From: Symbiodinium natans
Lineage: Eukaryota; Sar; Dinophyceae; Suessiales; Symbiodiniaceae
Reading direction: 5' to 3'
Assembly (NCBI GenBank): GCA_905221605.1
Contig: CAJNDS010002745.1
Location: 1,704,203-1,768,202, forward strand
Length of the DNA stretch: 64,000 nucleotides
Both the position numbers and the translations under genes were made by a program. Below, piece after piece: positions 40,652 to 50,126 of the stretch. The notes under the pieces were generated by a model, which was not told the DNA's origin, searched no databases, and worked only from the letters and a program-made list of their open reading frames with translations. The first letter of the stretch is position 1; each line of letters opens with the position of its first letter.

Positions 40652-40742
40652 CTAAGCCCTTGGAATGCTTAAGCCATTTATTTCCTATATCAAAACTACC
40701 GAATTACCAAAAGTAGTCTTAAGCATTCCGAGGGCTAGGCAA
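40652..40742. repeat. Sub-terminal hairpin at the right end of the 4.4 kb element
   Basis: CTAAGCCCTTGGAATGCTTA-AG at 40652 faces the right terminal repeat, giving a stem of about 24 bp. The left end of the 4.4 kb element has no such partner, so the right end carries an extra inverted copy. Confidence 0.7.
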
Positions 40743-40969
40743 GGTTTAGGGCCTCCCCGGGACCGAACCCCGAAACCCCACGTTGGACGTCGTGTAACCT
40801 GCCGTTTTTGGGTGCTGGACCTGTACAAACAGAGGCTCTAACTCCAAAAAGTAGGCAGGTTCACCCAAGGTCCTGGTAAGCCCCGCAATCCAACCCCACT
40901 GTTCACTACTGGTTCATAGCAGTGAACCAGGGACTTGGGCACCCAAAAAAATCACTGGATCGATCTCCC

Positions 40970-41250
40970 AAACCCTAAACCCTAAACCCTCAACCCTCAA
41001 CCCCTAAACCCTAAACCCTAAACCCTAAACCCTAAACCCTAAACCCTAAACCCTAGTTTCGGAATCCCCCACTCGCGTGCTGCGATCTGAGGCGAGCTGC
41101 CCTCCACTGCGTCCACAATGACCGGGATTGTGTCCTCACTGATCTAGAGTTTAGGGTTTAGGGTTTAAGGTTTAGGGTTTAGGGTTTAGGGTTTAGGGTT
41201 TAGGGTTTAGGGTTTAGGGTTCAGGGTTCAGGGTTTAGGGTTTAGGGATT
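40970..41250. repeat. CCCTAAA then TTTAGGG tracts
   Basis: C-strand at 40970-41055 and G-strand at 41150-41250, facing each other across a 95-base unique spacer. Confidence 0.93.
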
Positions 41251-41265
41251 CTAGTGAGCAGGTTC

Positions 41266-41369
41266 CTAGTTGCTGAGCACCCTGGCCAAAAAAAGGGTCA
41301 ACCTTTCAACTATGGTAGGATTGTATGTACACCAAAAGGTTGAAGGTTACCTACTCAGCTGCTACGAAG
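41266..41369. mobile_element. Hairpin family H, copy 2
   Basis: CTAGTTGCTGAGCA on the left pairs with CTCAGCTGCTACGAAG on the right. The interior has AAAGGGTCAACCTTTC and CCAAAAGGTTGAAGGTTACC. It matches 10640-10740. Confidence 0.6.
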
Positions 41370-41459
41370 GGTTTCGGGGCCTACCTGCAGGCTCATGGGT
41401 CGTCAGTCGTAGGAGGCCACATCTTTTTTTGCGGGAGTAGCTGTGGCGATCCGTTCAAC

Positions 41460-41520
41460 CTAAACCCTAAACCCTAAACCCTAAGCCCTAGACCCTAAAC
41501 CCTAAACCCTAAACCCTACT
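41460..41520. repeat. CCCTAAA tract
   Basis: Eight units with CCCTAAG and CCCTAGA variants. Confidence 0.9.
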
Positions 41521-41685
41521 TCCAGCTGCCTTTGAGGCTTCAAAGTAGGAGAAGAATCACAAGCGTTGGATTGGCGGAAGTGTTTGGAGCCTCTGCAGCA
41601 GCCATGTCAAGCGGAACTCGCAACTCTGAAGCCGGTGAATAGAAAGGGCGATCTAGCCCTCAACCCTATAAACCCTGAACCCAAA

Positions 41686-41790
41686 CTAGACCCGGGAGTA
41701 ACCTAGGAATAAAAGGGTACCCTTTTTGGCTTTAAGGGGATTATAAGGGGAACCCCAACCCTAAAAAAAGGGGCCTACTCCCGGTCCTAG
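41686..41790. mobile_element. Hairpin family D, copy 1 (uninterrupted reference copy)
   Basis: CTAGACCCGGGAGTAACC on the left pairs with GGCCTACTCCCGGTCCTAG on the right. The interior reads TAGGAATAAAAGGGTACCC, AAGGGGATTATAAGGGGAAC and CCCAACCCTAAAAAAAGG. The single CCCTAAA in the right half is the seed that is expanded in copies 2 and 3. Confidence 0.78.
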
Positions 41791-41799
41791 CAAACCCTA

Positions 41800-42075
41800 A
41801 AGGGGGGGGGGGGGGGGGGGATGATGTAGTATCAGTGGGAAGCGATCCGTGCCCCCATAAAGATGGAGTAGGGGCATGTGCAGGGCAGCCGGAGGTTCAG
41901 AACCCTAAACCCTAAACCCTAAGCCCTAAACCCCAAACCCTAAACCCTAACCCCTAACCCCTAAACCCTAAACCCTAAGCCCTAAACCCTAAACCCCAAA
42001 CTCCAAACCCTAAACCCTAAACCCTAAGCCCTAAATCCTAAACCCCAAACCCCAAACCCAAAAACCCTAAACCCA
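41800..42075. repeat. Poly(G) run and CCCTAAA tract
   Basis: A G run at 41803-41820 follows AAACCCTAAA. A long degenerate CCCTAAA/CCCCAAA tract lies at 41902-42075. Confidence 0.9.
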
Positions 42076-42197
42076 TCTGCCCAAGCAGCCAGGAACCGCG
42101 AGAGCTTGGTTTCGACTGCAGCCGCCTTTGGGGCTGAGTCTCTGGGAGTCCATGCGAAAAAATGCGTGGTAACTTCGCAAAAATGATGGCCCTTCCT

Positions 42198-42445
42198 TTA
42201 GGGCTTAGGGGTTTAGGGGCTTAGGGGCTTAGGGGCTTAGGGGCTTAGGGGTTTAGGGGTTTAGGGGTTTTAGGGTTTAGGGGTTTAGGGGTTTAGGGGT
42301 TTTAGGGGTTTTAGGGGTTTTAGGGTTTAGGGGTTTAGGGGTTTTAGGGGTTTTAGGGTTTAGGGGTTTAGGGGTTTTAGGGGTTTTAGGGGTTTAGGGG
42401 TTTAGGGGTTTAGGGGTTTAGGGGTTTACCCAACCCTATAAACCC
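42198..42445. repeat. TTTAGGGG / TTTTAGGGG variant array
   Basis: About 28 octamers and nonamers with T3/T4 and G3/G4 length variation, resembling 1683-1881. Slippage of a guanine or thymine per repeat is uniform across the block. Confidence 0.93.
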
Positions 42446-42528
42446 TAAATTCCCACCCCAGGCCACGGGCCCCGTATTCCCACCCATTGCGAAGGTTTGC
42501 CAGCAACTGTTGAAACACCCTGTCTAGG

Positions 42529-42653
42529 TACAGGGTGGGGCCCCCTTACTATACTAACTGTAGTTAAGGGACTTATAACCTAACTTAGGGTCCTTATAAC
42601 CCAACTTAGGGCCCTTATAACTCTACTTATAACTACGGGGCCCCCACCCTGTA
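42529..42653. mobile_element. MITE family A, copy 3, with TA flanks
   Basis: Same orientation as 14305-14428 and only a few differences by eye, mostly in the right terminal repeat (ACGGGGCCCCCACCCTG). TA on both sides. Confidence 0.86.
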
Positions 42654-42764
42654 GGTAGGACAATGAGACTGGTGGTGCCATTCAGAGAGTAGTGGAATTT
42701 ACAGTGCCTCCATCACCCTGGAGCTACAACCTGCTGGCCAGGGGTGTGATATGCAGTCTGCGAG

Positions 42765-43200
42765 GACGGTTTAGGGTTTAGGGTTTAGGGTTTGGGGTTT
42801 AGGGTTTAGGCTCCAACAGGCTATCATTTTGATGGTAACCTGGGCTTCGCGCAACGGGGGAGTAAACTGGAATGGCCAGACGCTTTGCACTCCCGTTCCC
42901 TGTTACCCTAAACCCTAAAACCCTAAACCCTAAACCCCGAACCCTAAACCCTAAATCCTAAACCCCAAACCCTAAATCCTAAACCCCGAACCCTAAACCC
43001 TAAATCCTAAACCCCAAACCCCAAGCCCTGGAGTGGAGTGCGCCCACGCCTCGTCTGCCGTAGCATTGGAAAGGGCCACGATCACCTTAAGCATCGCTTA
43101 ATGGTTCGGGGCTTAGGGGTTTAGGGTTTAGGGTTTAGGGTTTAGGGTTTAGGGTTTAGGGTTTAGGGTTTAGGGTTTAGGGTTCAGGGTCCAGGTTTTA
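42765..43200. repeat. Telomere-like tracts in both orientations
   Basis: TTTAGGG at 42770-42815, CCCTAAA with CCCTAAAT/CCCCGAA variants in a roughly 35-bp higher-order order at 42903-43025, then TTTAGGG at 43111-43190. Confidence 0.9.
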
Positions 43201-43334
43201 TGGGCTGAGCTCAAGGCAGTGGAGGGGCCTTAGGGTGTGGCTTAATGAATTTAGGCATTTAAGGGAATGGGGGAAGCTGAGCTGCAACAGCACTACTCTC
43301 GCAAACACAATCTGAAATATCCCAGAAACTGGTC

Positions 43335-43745
43335 GGGTTTTGGGCTTCGGGGTTTAGGGTTTAGGGTTTAGGGTACCTGAGTGAGTGGACTATGCGCAGT
43401 GATGCTGGGACCAGAGATTGAAGGCAAGGCAGAAGACATCTAGCTGATAAAAGGCCCTAGATTCGTTGAAGTCCCTAAACCCGAAACCCTACAGTCCATC
43501 ACCCTAAACCCAAAACCCTGAAACCTGAACCCTGAACTCTAAAACATCCTAAAACCCAACTCGGACATTCGAGTGTTCACCCTCAACTTCCCCGAGACGA
43601 GAGGATCCTAGGGTCTGGGGTTGAGGGTTTAGGGTTTTGGGCTCGGGGTTTAGGGTTTGGGGGTTAGGGTTTAGGGTTTAGGGTTTTAGCGTTTAGGGTT
43701 TAGGGTTTCGGGTTTAGGGTTTAGGGTTGGGGCTGAGGGTTCCCA
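43335..43745. repeat. Degenerate telomere-like region
   Basis: TTTAGGG at 43350-43375, CCCTAAA-like words at 43475-43560 and TTTAGGG/TTTTGGG at 43610-43740. Confidence 0.85.
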
Positions 43746-43829
43746 GAACTTCCCCAAGGCCCCAGGCCTCTAAGGGCTTCAAGGTTTGCTCGAGCACCTC
43801 GGTTCCGATTGGGCGGAGGGAGGGGTTTT

Positions 43830-44180
43830 TTAGGGTTGCGGCTTCATGTAGGGTTTGCAGGGTTTAGGGTTTAGGGGCTTGGGGAGTTTTTTGGGGCTTT
43901 TGTAGCGTTTTGTGTGGGGGTTAGGGGTGTAGGGTGTCGGACGAAGGGTTCAGTTCAGGAGTATGGTCGAGGGGTTTAGGGGCTTGGGCGGGCTGGCGCA
44001 GACCCTCACCCTAAAGAACCCGGAACCCAAAGCTGAGAAGGTTCAAGGGATAAGCCTTAACTGGAGTCTGGGGGCCCCTAACGCCTAAACCCTAAATCCT
44101 AGAACCCTAGACCCTAGAACCCTAGAACCCTAAAACCCTAGAAACCTAAACCCTAAACCCTTGCGCCCTAAACCTTAAAC
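43830..44180. repeat. Degenerate telomere-like words
   Basis: G-rich words to 43990, then CCCTAGAA/CCCTAAA at 44085-44165. No gene is seen. Confidence 0.75.
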
Positions 44181-44294
44181 CTCCAAAAAGCCTACCAGCT
44201 CTTATTCCAGAATGAGGGTGCGAGGTACCCTAGGAAATCCCCATAAAGGGAATAGGGACGGACAAAAACTAACATGTAAAAACAAAAAACACAT

Positions 44295-44870
44295 ATAGGG
44301 TTTAGGGTTTAGAGTTTCGGTTTAGGGTTTAGGGTTTAGGGTTTAGGGTTTAGGGTTTAGGGTTTAGGGTTTAGGGTTTAGGGTTTTGGGTTTAGGGTTT
44401 TGGGTTTAGGGTTTAGGGTTTAGGGTTATAGGCACCTCCATCCTTGTTTCCACTACCATAAGAACACCCAAGCCCTGAACTCTGCTGCCTTCCTGGCTTA
44501 TAACAAACCCCAAACCCCAAACCCCAAACCCTAAACCCTAGACCCTAAACCCTAAACCGAACCATATCATCATAAGGGTACCCGTTTTGGGTTTAGGGCA
44601 CTTTACAAGGGAGCCGTTGAATCCCAAATCCCCCCCCCAAAGGGTACCTCCCCACAGACTCCAAAACCCCTGAATTGAGGAACATCCCTTGAATTATCCT
44701 TGGACCCCAAAAAATCTGAACCCTAGTATGATGTAAGGCATCTTCCTTAACTAAGGTGTTTCACCCCAAATATGTGAACCCGAATATGATGTAAGGCCCT
44801 AAACCCTAAACCCTAAACCCTAAACCCTAAACCCTAAACCCTAAACCCTAAACCCTAAACCCTAATCTTC
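44295..44870. repeat. TTTAGGG then CCCTAAA tracts
   Basis: TTTAGGG at 44297-44430, CCCTAAA/CCCCAAA at 44505-44560 and a clean ten-unit CCCTAAA tract at 44796-44865. ATCCCAAATCCCCCCCCCAA lies at about 44621. The spacer repeats GAACC.GAATATGATGTAAGG at about 44710 and 44775. Confidence 0.9.
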
Positions 44871-45009
44871 CTTAGCTGAGGCGTTTTTGGAGTTTCTGGG
44901 TCTGGGCGAGCAAGACCAGCCCAGGGGCGGTGCGCAGCATCTCGCCCAAGGCGAACTTGCGCTGTGCATCTCGAAGTGTGCAGGGAATGACCACCTTTGG
45001 AGGTCCGTT

Positions 45010-45105
45010 TTGGGGGTTTAGGGTTTGGGGTTTAGGGTTTAGGGTTTAGGCTTTAGGTTTTAGGGTTTTAGGGTTTTAGGGTTTTAGGGTTTTAGGGTTT
45101 GAGGC
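45010..45105. repeat. TTTAGGG grading into TTTTAGGG
   Basis: Heptamers followed by six octamers TTTTAGGG, another local variant block. Confidence 0.92.
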
Positions 45106-45109
45106 ATCC

Positions 45110-45225
45110 TATACTAGTAACTGCTTTAGACCTCCCCCAAAGAATGAAAATATTCTTCCTTATGAGGGGAATCTAGGGATTATTATTGTTTGTTCTTTTG
45201 GGGTTCTTCAGCAAACAGTAGTATA
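45110..45225. mobile_element. Hairpin family I, copy 3
   Basis: TATACTAGTAACTGCTTTAG-ACCTCCCCC on the left pairs with GGGGTTCTTCAGCAAACAGT-AGTATA on the right. The right end resembles 14923-14943 and 31642-31663. Confidence 0.6.
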
Positions 45226-45299
45226 CTAATAGTCCTAACGCCACAATATTGGTGATTCCTTAGGTTTCTACCGTATAGTTCTTAAGGAGCAAAGGGGGC

Positions 45300-45423
45300 G
45301 GAAGGGAGGGGTGTAAATGGGGGCCATATATAGGGAACTATTAAAAAATTAGAAGGCTTTTTTGGGATTATTCAGCGGCCCTTATTCGGGAAATATGGGG
45401 CCTTACACCCCCATGTCCCTTCC
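45300..45423. mobile_element. Hairpin element K
   Basis: GGAAGGGAGGGGTGTAAATG on the left pairs with TTACACCCCCATGTCCCTTC-C on the right. Single copy in this window. Confidence 0.6.
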
Positions 45424-45890
45424 AGCCTCTTGGTTTCCCGTGAGTAATTCACAGAAGAGACGGTAGAACCCCCTTGCCCAATGAACCCTGTCGTCCGCCC
45501 CTATCCTTTTCTAGTTCAGCCTACAGATTGTTAATAGTGGAAGAACAGAAGTAGGTACCTTACATCACTCTATATCTACCCGTTAAGGCACTGTATATAT
45601 ACCTCATTCCCCCATCCCCTACTAAGAACCAGTAGGTCAATCATTCTGGGACATGTGCACGGGATACCAATGAGGTCACTGACTGCTAGCGTTTGGGGGT
45701 TTCCAATTAAAGGCCCGGGCACGCAGATGTGAGAAGAGCTGCGCTTGTGAGGAGGACATGTATCTAGGGGTTCGACCTTGGACCCTTAATAACTTAAGGT
45801 CGTACGAAATCCTAGACCATCAACAGCACCCCTAAACCCTAGACGCTAAGCCTAAACCCTAAACCCTAAACCCTGAACCCCAAACCTCAG
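45424..45890. other. Unique spacer with a CCCTAAA tract
   Basis: No credible frame or RNA gene. CTTGGACCCTTAA at 45777 is shared with 61280. CCCTAAA words lie at 45830-45885. Confidence 0.45.
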
Positions 45891-46017
45891 GGGAACCACC
45901 AGGATGCCATCAGATGCCAAGCCACGCTCACTTCAGGAGTGGGCACCCAGCCACCTGGGCTTTAACTTCATTTCGCTGTGTGAATATAGCAAGTACGTTT
46001 AGATCTGGGTAGCTGTC

Positions 46018-46310
46018 TGGGGTTTAGGGTTTAGGGTTTAGGGCTTAGGGCTTAGGGCTTAGGGCTTAGGGTTTAGGGTTTAGGGTTTAGGGTTTAGGGT
46101 TTAGGGTTTAGGGTCCCATGTAGATAACATGGATACCTAGATATAGATATCATATACACTATATGGCATATGTAACATGCATACACAATGTTCTATTCTA
46201 TATGTATATCATATGTTGCATTCATATATATATATATGTATATGTATATGTATATGTAAAATCATAAATATGGCTCTCTCTCTCTCTCTCTCTCTCTCTG
46301 TCTTCTTGTC
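46018..46310. repeat. TTTAGGG tract followed by TATA/TACATA and CT microsatellites
   Basis: Heptamers with a CTTAGGG sub-block at 46020-46115. Alternating AT-rich words at 46130-46260, then about nine CT at 46275-46300. Confidence 0.92.
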
Positions 46311-46389
46311 GAAATGGAGAGAGGGGGGAGAGGGGGAGGGCTTTTGGCTTTAGCGTGTTGGGGGGGGGGGGGGGGTTGTGGCTCGAGCT

Positions 46390-46775
46390 GAGCCTTCTGC
46401 ATACTGCGGATGGAGATAGCCTCGAAGGGTTTATTTAGGGTTTAAGTCTCCCTAGGTCTTCAGTTTCTTTGGGGTTTTAGGGAATAGGGTTTAGGGACTT
46501 TAGCCCTAGCCCAAGCTGGATGATTCCAATGCTGCGTGGCCCACATCTTCCGCCCTAAGCCGTGAACCTCGATCCAAAACCCCGATTCTACAGCCTTCAA
46601 GGCCCTTACGCCGAACAAGCTTTTGGAACCCGAGCCAGAAGCAAACTTTTCCACAACTCCGATACAAGGCGCTCAGTTCCATTGTCTGGGGGAGAACGGC
46701 GCCACGCTCCTCTCGCAGACGCTTGCTTTGCGGACGAGAGGATACGGGATCTTTCCGAAGTTAGGGTTGGGGCTC
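46390..46775. other. Unique island, possible minus-strand coding fragment
   Basis: The minus frame 46654-46460 reads M-E-K-F-A-S-G-S-G-S-K-S-L-F-G-V and W-A-T-Q-H-W-N-H-P-A-W-A-R-A. This is protein-like, but I cannot assign it. The plus frame 46562-46786 overlaps. Confidence 0.2.
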
Positions 46776-46776
46776 T

Positions 46777-47255
46777 TAGGGTTTAGGGTTTAGGGTTTAG
46801 GGTTTAGGGTTTAGGGTTTAGGGTTTAAGGAACTTCTGAAGTGGCTTTCCTGTTTGGCTTGTCATCAGGACTTCGGTGGGGTCCTTTGCATGCAAAGTGG
46901 CCTCTGCACAAGAAAACCAGATACTACAACTGCAAATATTTAACATACCCTAAACCAGAAACCCTAAACCCAAACCATAAGCCCAACCTCATTCAAGAAG
47001 ACCAGCGTGCTGGGATTTGGAGCAATTTGTGTTACCCTGGCCGGGGTTGCAGGCTTTATTTGGGGTTTAGAGTTTAAGGCTTGGGTTTGGCCAGACCCTA
47101 TAGAACCCGACATCCCCAAGACACAGACGTGAACCCTAAACCCTAAACCCTATACCCTAAACCCTAAACCCTCAACCCTAAACCCTAAACCCTAAACCCT
47201 AAACCTAAACCCTAAACCCTAAACCCTAAACCTAAACCCTAAACCCTCAACCCAA
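46777..47255. repeat. TTTAGGG then CCCTAAA tracts
   Basis: TTTAGGG at 46777-46830 and CCCTAAA with several CCTAAA hexamer slips at 47125-47255. The phrase CCCTA.AGAACCC.ACATCCCC, AGACACAGA.GTGAACC precedes the tracts at both 47096 and 47459, so that flank is duplicated. Confidence 0.9.
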
Positions 47256-47271
47256 AGTGCAAGGGAGGGTT

Positions 47272-47430
47272 TAGGGGATGTTCCCCCCTGTACTAGCAGT
47301 CCTTGAAAGGGATTTAGGGTTTAGGGTTTAGGGTTTAGGGATTAGGGTTTCGGGTTAAGGGATTGTAGTAAGCGGGTACTAGAATCCCGATTAATATTAA
47401 GGACGGTTCCCCTAAGGGGGAACATGCCAA
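47272..47430. mobile_element. Hairpin family B, copy 4, interrupted by a telomere-repeat tract
   Basis: The ends GGGGATGTTCCCCCC and AAGGGGGAACATGCCAA are intact. Between AGCAGTCCTTGAAAGGGAT and GGGATTGTAGTAAG lies a block of TTTAGGG repeats (about 47310-47365). Copy 3 has only one AGGGATT there. Confidence 0.7.
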
Positions 47431-47486
47431 GGCTTAGGGTTGAGCCAGAACCTACAGAACCCTACATCCCAAGACACAGATGTGAA

Positions 47487-47545
47487 CCCTAAACCCTAAA
47501 CCCTAAACCCTAAACCCTAAACCCCTAAACCCCTAAACCCAAGAA
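47487..47545. repeat. CCCTAAA/CCCCTAAA tract
   Basis: Seven units, the last ones octamers. Confidence 0.9.
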
Positions 47546-47634
47546 GGTTTGTTACTTGAGGTTTAGGCCATCGTGCTTTGCTTTGGGTGCTTCTCCTTCT
47601 TGAAGCTCCGCCACGCGCGGCATATTTCACCTTG

Positions 47635-47765
47635 GCGGAAAGAGCAAAAGCAAGAGCAAGAGAGACAGGGAGGCACAGAGAAAAGAGAGGTTTGGGGTTT
47701 AGGGTTTAGGGATAGAGAGAGAGAGAGAGGCAGGCAAAGAGAGAGTGAGAGAGAGGGATCAAGAA
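47635..47765. repeat. GA-rich microsatellite
   Basis: AGAGCAAGAG and GAGAGA runs with one TTTAGGGTTTAGGG inside. Frames on both strands are compositional. Confidence 0.85.
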
Positions 47766-47841
47766 AACAAATGCACATGGCGTGGTGATCTTAAACAATG
47801 CAACACAAGAGGCAACAACAAAACGGTCGAGCGCCCTCTCT

Positions 47842-47949
47842 AAGTAGCCCAGTAACTTAAAAAAAGAAGGGTATCCTTTCAAGTCGTTGGCTGCTTTAAT
47901 AAGGGCACCTTGAACTAAAGAAGGAGGCAAAGGCTACCACTGGGCTACC
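47842..47949. mobile_element. Hairpin family C, copy 4 (diverged)
   Basis: AAGTAGCCCAGTAACTT on the left pairs with GGCTACCACTGGGCTACC on the right. The interior reads GGGTATCCTTTCAAG and TTTAATAAGGGCACCTTGAA. Confidence 0.7.
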
Positions 47950-48062
47950 CTAAACCCTAAACCCTCTTAAGAGTTGCGGGCTTAGAAGGTTTAGAGAGCT
48001 GCGGGATTCAGGAGCCTTCAGGGTTTGAAGAGTCCAAAAGGAGCCCAACCCCCCCCCCCCAC

Positions 48063-48165
48063 CTTCAAGGCTTAGGGGTTAGGGTTTAGGGTTTAGGGGT
48101 TTAGGGGTTTAGGGGTTTAGGGGTGTAGGGGTTTAGGGGTTTAGGGGTTTAGGGGTTTAGGGGCT
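48063..48165. repeat. TTTAGGGG octamer tract
   Basis: About twelve octamers, the fourth homogeneous octamer block in the window. Confidence 0.92.
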
Positions 48166-48251
48166 CTCCTTTGTGCGGGGCCGCCTTTGCCGGCGGCCTC
48201 CACCCACGCGGTGGTGTCCACGAAATAAGTCCAGACCTCAGCCCAGCAGCT

Positions 48252-48390
48252 TAACATAGGGGCCTGAATTAGGGTTTAGGCTTTAGGGTTTAGGGTTTAG
48301 GGTAGGGCTAGGGTTTCGGGGCTGATTCTGGTATAAAGACATAAGGGACCATAAGGGAATGCCATTAGTATTTGTTCCCGTATAGTAGCC
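48252..48390. mobile_element. Hairpin family P, copy 1, interrupted by a telomere-repeat tract
   Basis: The left end, TAACATAGGGGCCTGAAT, matches TAATATAGGCGCCTGAAT of 50604-50715. The right part shares GGGACCATAAGGGAAT and ATTAG. Where copy 2 has AATAGGGTTTGGGG, this copy has about 50 bases of TTTAGGG words. Confidence 0.6.
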
Positions 48391-48575
48391 CTTTTTAAGC
48401 CGCCCCCCCTTGAGCCTCTCCCAACGCCTCTAGACCTTAAACCCTAAAGCCCTGAACCCTAAACCCTTAAAACCCAGACAGTGTATGTAAGACCACGACG
48501 CACATCCCATGAGTCACTCACGAGGGCACCACACAAGGCTCAAAAATCGCCAAGCCACTGGTACTAAGCCATCTG

Positions 48576-48745
48576 CCTGGAGGTTCGTGGCTACCTCTAA
48601 GTAGTGTTTATAAACCTAAACCCTAAACCCTAAACCCTATAGGGTTTATGAGTACGGATATAAGTAACCTCAGTGAGGTCACAACAACCGTAGTTACCCT
48701 CCTTATCCTTGTCACCTACTTATAAGTGCCCAGGAACCTCCAAGT
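48576..48745. mobile_element. Hairpin family E, copy 3, with internal telomere tract
   Basis: GCCTGGAGGTTCGTGGCTAC on the left pairs with GTGCCCAGGAACCTCCAAG on the right. AAACCTAAACCCTAAACCCT-AAACCCTATAGGGTTTAT lies in the left half and is absent from 52090-52243. Confidence 0.65.
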
Positions 48746-48919
48746 ACGGCGTTTATCTATGTTTGTTGCTTTATTTGTTTTTTTTACGGGAAAGCCTAGG
48801 GCTTATAGGAGGTAGGGTTAAGGGCCCAGAACCTCTGGGCTTAATGGCCCTAAACCCTAAAACCATAAACCGGGTTTAGGGTTGGTGGCTGTTACGGTGC
48901 AGCCCAGTGAGCTAAACTG

Positions 48920-48966
48920 AGACTAGACATGGTTTAGGGTTTAGGGTTTAGGGTTTAGGGTTTAGG
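48920..48966. repeat. TTTAGGG tract
   Basis: Five perfect units abutting hairpin element L. Confidence 0.9.
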
Positions 48967-49084
48967 GCCGGGGGACTTAGTAAGCAGATGGTAAGTAGAC
49001 GTATAAGTACCCTAAAAAGGGACCCTAATTGGAGCTTTCCTATTTATAACTCTCGTGGAGAACTACTTACTAAGTCCTCCGACC
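48966..49084. mobile_element. Hairpin element L
   Basis: GGCCGGGGGACTTAGTAAG on the left pairs with CTTACTAAGTCCTCCGACCC on the right, about 19 bp with two mismatches. Single copy here. Confidence 0.65.
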
Positions 49085-49595
49085 CCCCCAAGTAGGGTTG
49101 AGGGATGAGGGTTTAGGGCAGTACACGTTCTGAATTCCTCCCTACATCACCATTGTATGTGTGTATATATATAGATATACATATATACTGGAATTTGCCA
49201 AAAGAGGGGCACCCCAAATATTCCCCAAGATACGATAATACCGACTTTTTAGTAGAACACCACCCTAAAAAGATTATATATATATATATATGTATATATC
49301 CCTACTTTTGGAAAGCCTCCATATTCCCAATTCCAGGGGTTCTTCTTGGAAGCATGCGCGACCAAAACAATCGTTCTGCTGACTTGTTGAAACAGGTGGC
49401 ATCATGTTTGTTCACGACGCCCGCACCACATAGCAAACCTCAATTGCAGGACTACAGGCCCCGTGGCTACAGCATCCCTAATCCCTAAACCCTATAAACC
49501 TTAAACCCTCAACCCTAAAGTTGGACCAACAAGTGTTACAGCTACCCCCACGAGGCGGCAATCTTCTGAAACAGAAGCTTTGCAAGCCAGCATTG
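49085..49595. other. TATA microsatellites and unique sequence
   Basis: TATATA runs at 49158-49190 and 49274-49305. A 111-codon plus frame (49153-49488) starts in the microsatellite and contains no recognisable domain. CCCTAAA words lie at 49480-49515. Confidence 0.35.
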
Positions 49596-49599
49596 GTCC

Positions 49600-49700
49600 T
49601 TGGGATGTTCCCCCCTATACGAACCTTATTGAAAATTATAGTACCTCCTTTTATCATCCCTACGAAGGACTGCATGTTAGTATAAGGGGGAGCATCCCGA
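49600..49700. mobile_element. Hairpin family B, copy 5
   Basis: TTGGGATGTTCCCCCCTATA and TATAAGGGGGAGCATCCCGA-A form the ends. 101 bp, with a degenerate inner pair. Confidence 0.72.
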
Positions 49701-49945
49701 ATTGAATTGGTCCTCCTAAAGGATACATGCGCAACGAAAGGAAGGTGCTTGTGACGGATGGCATGCTCTTAGGGCTTAGGGCTGAGATCCTGACAATCCA
49801 ACCAAAACACAGGGTTTAGAGTTTAGGGTTTCGGGTCTCCGCTATGTAAGGTCTGGGTGAAATGTCAAAAACTTTCCCAACGCAGCCATCCAACCCCAAA
49901 TGCGCACCCTCGCTGATTCCCAAACCCTTATGTTAAAAAAGTTGC

Positions 49946-50053
49946 CTTGGCAGCCTAGTGACCAGACTATCATAAGGGCAACCTTTTTTGGGCTGGCTAC
50001 ATGAAAAGGGAACCCAGCAACCAACAAAAAAAAATGGGTACCAAATGGCTAAC
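49946..50053. mobile_element. Hairpin family C, copy 5 (diverged)
   Basis: CTTGGCAGCCTAGTGACC on the left pairs with GGTACCAAATGGCTAACC on the right. The interior has ATAAGGGCAACCTTTTTTGG and an A-run. Confidence 0.65.
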
Positions 50054-50091
50054 CTAAACCCTAAACCCCCCAACCCCTTAAGCCCTAAACA

Positions 50092-50092
50092 C

Positions 50093-50123
<31 letters not shown>

Positions 50124-50126
50124 AAA
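50092..50126. repeat. Poly(C)-poly(A) junction tract
   Basis: 22 C followed by 13 A, just downstream of CCCTAAA words. Confidence 0.9.

Larger units (their letters stand above)
36302..40742. mobile_element. 4.4 kb terminal-inverted-repeat element inserted in TTTAGGG repeats
   Basis: The left end, TTGG then CTAGCCCTCGGAATGCTTAA-GACTAC (36302-36331), is repeated inverted at 40713-40742. The inner 26 bp match perfectly and one mismatch is seen in the outer four. Directly outside, GGTTTAGG occurs on both sides (36294-36301 and 40743-40750). This is an apparent 8-bp target duplication, but in TTTAGGG-type flanks it could also be repeat periodicity. The interior holds, in order, a T/G-rich segment, a six-unit satellite, a C-rich tract, a palindromic 10-bp minisatellite with an AT-rich insert, and a unique segment with a diverged duplication. 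No transposase is recognisable, so it would be non-autonomous. The layout resembles Foldback/Galileo-type elements, whose inverted repeats are made of short tandem subrepeats. Confidence 0.65.

Noticed and set aside
36294-40750. Certain 8-bp target duplication (GGTTTAGG) around the 4.4 kb element
   Set aside because: The match is real, but both flanks are TTTAGGG-type repeat, so it cannot be told apart from repeat periodicity. I kept the element and rejected the duplication as proof.
41500-44900. CRISPR array suggested by regular repeats and spacers
   Set aside because: Repeat blocks vary in length, are telomere heptamers in both orientations, and spacer sizes are irregular. The sequence is eukaryotic.
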